From: DATJUF01 sp035524095
GTDB lineage: Bacteria > Desulfobacterota > Binatia > Binatales > Binataceae
Reading direction: 5' to 3'
Length of the DNA: 7,014 bases
Assembly: GCA_035524095.1 (NCBI GenBank)
Contig: DATKPK010000205.1
Coordinates: 1-7,014, forward strand
Every line of letters begins with the position of its first letter. Positions within the stretch are counted from its first letter, which is position 1. Shown here piece by piece: positions 5,717 to 7,014 of the stretch. Made by a program: the position numbers and the translations under genes. Below the pieces are notes generated by a model. That model was not told where the DNA came from, did no database searches, and saw only the letters and a list, made by a program, of their open reading frames with translations.

Positions 5717-6886
5717 CTATTTGGCGGGGTGGAGGGCCGTGGGGCAGGTAAGTTTGCGATTGGCGTAACGGCAGGTGAAGCTGCTCCCGTCGCCGTACGA
5801 GAGCTCAATTCGAGCGCCCGCAGATTCCTTAGTTACCTTTCTGAGGTGCGGGTATGTGATTGATTCAGGTGAGGGCAGCTCAGCTTTTGCAACCACCTGC
5901 CAAGTTCCGCCAATGAGCCGCCAGATACCCAGCGCTCGAGCCAGCGATCCTTCTTCCACGTCAGCCCCGGTGTCCAATACTGCGACGATCTCCTTGAACT
6001 TGTCGCCGCCTACCGCCGCCGTCTGCACGTAGATCGCATAAGGCGGCGCGTTCCAATCCGGCCACCAGACGCGATAGCCATTGCCGCTCCATTTCAAAAG
6101 CACCGCGCCTTGCGTGGCAGTGCGATCGTATCCTCGCGCGGGAAAGAAAATCTCGGCGTCGCTCCCATGGTCGATATCCTCAAAAGTCGGATCGCTTCCA
6201 TCGTAGTCGTCGGTGATCTGAACCAAGGCGCCTTTTTTCAGGTCAAGATAGAAAAGGCAATTGCCGGAAGAGCCGCCACAACGCGTCTGAAGGATAACCT
6301 TGCGCGGGGATTCATTGAGAAACCACGCACCGGAGCTGTAGCCTTGGGTCGGCGCGTCCAGAGTCAAATAACGCCGATAACCTTCGCTGGAATAGCGGTA
6401 TATCAGTAGAGCGATCGCGTCGCATGGATTTTCTCCGGGCCCATTGCTGGGCTCATTGTGCGGCGGCAAACAGCTGGGGTCGTTCCCATCCGGCCAATAG
6501 TCAATGAATACCTGAGGCTTGCTATCGTTGAGCAAATCAAAGAGTCCATCGAAAGTGCCTATGAAATGCTGGGAGTATAATTGGCGATCGGCGAAATAGA
6601 TGTCGCGGCCATCGGTGGCGAGTTTTGCCGCCGATAGCGGTAACTTGCCAAGTACTTTGCATAGTGATGGGTTAGTTCGCTCAGGTTCGCAGACAGTGCC
6701 GTCGCGAAGGATTACGGCTGGAAGTGAGCCGACGCCTTCGGCGTGCGCCAACACGTCGGCCGAAGCGAATTGACGAATTTTCGCCGCCTCGGCGTGAGCG
6801 GACGCGCATGCGACTAATGAGATTAGAATAGCTACGAAAATAATCGCCCAATGGATATGCAAACCAGATCGAAACTTGGGCCTCAT
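5717..6886 (-). CDS. Exported protein of unknown function, putative lipoprotein with four cysteine pairs
   Basis: Family not recognised. From the ATG at 6886 it has 389 residues, with an N-terminal basic stretch and a hydrophobic segment (about 13-28) that ends in 'LVAC' (24-27), a good lipobox with Cys27 as the lipidated residue. Cleavage after 'SAHA' (29-32) by signal peptidase I is the alternative. The mature part is rich in aromatic and Asp/Gly residues and contains eight further Cys in four close pairs: 66/76, 139/155, 203/210 and 372/381. This suggests disulfides in the periplasm or outside the cell. Segments such as 'DYDGSDPTFEDIDHGSDAEI' (227-246) followed by 'KWSGNGYRVWWP' (265-276) resemble FG-GAP/VCBS-type beta-propeller blades, but this is tentative. 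An ATG at 6892 in the same frame is possible; neither start has a Shine-Dalgarno. The 6886 ATG overlaps the upstream gene's TGA as ATGA, which favours it and suggests translational coupling. The 28-base convergent gap to the methyltransferase shows no terminator. Confidence 0.8.
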   Translation of the reverse strand: MRPKFRSGLHIHWAIIFVAILISLVACASAHAEAAKIRQFASADVLAHAEGVGSLPAVILRDGTVCEPERTNPSLCKVLGKLPLSAAKLATDGRDIYFADRQLYSQHFIGTFDGLFDLLNDSKPQVFIDYWPDGNDPSCLPPHNEPSNGPGENPCDAIALLIYRYSSEGYRRYLTLDAPTQGYSSGAWFLNESPRKVILQTRCGGSSGNCLFYLDLKKGALVQITDDYDGSDPTFEDIDHGSDAEIFFPARGYDRTATQGAVLLKWSGNGYRVWWPDWNAPPYAIYVQTAAVGGDKFKEIVAVLDTGADVEEGSLARALGIWRLIGGTWQVVAKAELPSPESITYPHLRKVTKESAGARIELSYGDGSSFTCRYANRKLTCPTALHPAK

Positions 6887-7014
6887 AGCCATAAGAGGAC
6901 ACCGATCGCGGGGAGATTGGTGGCGCGGGTGAGAGCGCGAATATAGAGTGCGACCTGCGTCCGATACTCGTCGAGGCGTGGAGCCAAATCCACGTCGGTC
7001 TTGAAATCGACGAC
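6883..7014 (-). CDS. C-terminal end of a RecB/AddA-type PD-(D/E)XK nuclease domain, 5' part outside window
   Basis: The last 43 codons of a minus-strand gene entering from the right edge. It reads 'VVDFKTDVDL' then 'EYRTQVALYIRAL' and ends 'GVLLWL' before TGA at 6885-6883. 'VDFKTD' is the D-x-K half of the PD-(D/E)XK nuclease motif, and 'QVALY' matches the Q-x3-Y motif that follows it in RecB-family nucleases. This order at the extreme C-terminus is typical of UvrD-like helicase/exonuclease subunits such as AddA or RecB, which process double-strand breaks for recombination. A small stand-alone or AddB-like RecB-family nuclease cannot be excluded because the N-terminal part is missing. The stop overlaps the ATG of the putative lipoprotein gene, so the two are probably in one transcript. 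The frame is short, but the motif order makes the call reasonable. Confidence 0.75.
   Translation of the reverse strand, partial: VVDFKTDVDLAPRLDEYRTQVALYIRALTRATNLPAIGVLLWL

Overview
The window is a gene-dense stretch of GC-rich bacterial chromosome. It carries eight protein-coding regions, two of them cut by the window edges, and no RNA gene, transposase or CRISPR array that I can see. Seven of the eight regions are on the minus strand. A sigma-54 activator and a signal-peptide/lipobox protein point to a Gram-negative host. The mix of a CaiB/BaiF CoA-transferase, a sigma-54 activator and a Glu-type pterin synthase would suit a deltaproteobacterial-type or uncultured soil/sediment lineage, but this placement is a weak inference.

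From the left, 1-1213 (minus) is a nearly complete class III CoA-transferase. A 244-base non-coding gap follows, holding a perfect 15-base dyad. Next are a stand-alone receiver protein (1458-1907) and, 32 bases upstream of it, a sigma-54 activator with no sensory domain (1940-3055). Together they look like an NtrC-type regulator split into two polypeptides.

Beyond an AT-richer 167-base gap lies a second minus-strand pair: a PTPS/QueD-fold protein with Glu near the usual catalytic Cys position (3223-3726), and a long gamma-glutamylcyclotransferase-like protein (3767-4780) that starts at TTG behind a perfect Shine-Dalgarno. They are 40 bases apart and probably co-transcribed; the pairing has no textbook function.

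A 237-base divergent intergenic region separates these from the only plus-strand gene, a SAM-dependent methyltransferase (5018-5688). Its reading frame breaks at a run of eight G, and the conserved C-terminus continues in the -1 frame. Convergent with it is an exported, cysteine-paired putative lipoprotein (5717-6886). The start of that gene overlaps, in an ATGA arrangement, the stop of a truncated gene (6883-7014) encoding the C-terminal tip of a RecB/AddA-type PD-(D/E)XK nuclease domain.

The points most worth a second look are the split activator/receiver pair, the unusual active site of the pterin synthase homologue with its cyclotransferase-like partner, and the G8 frameshift in the methyltransferase.
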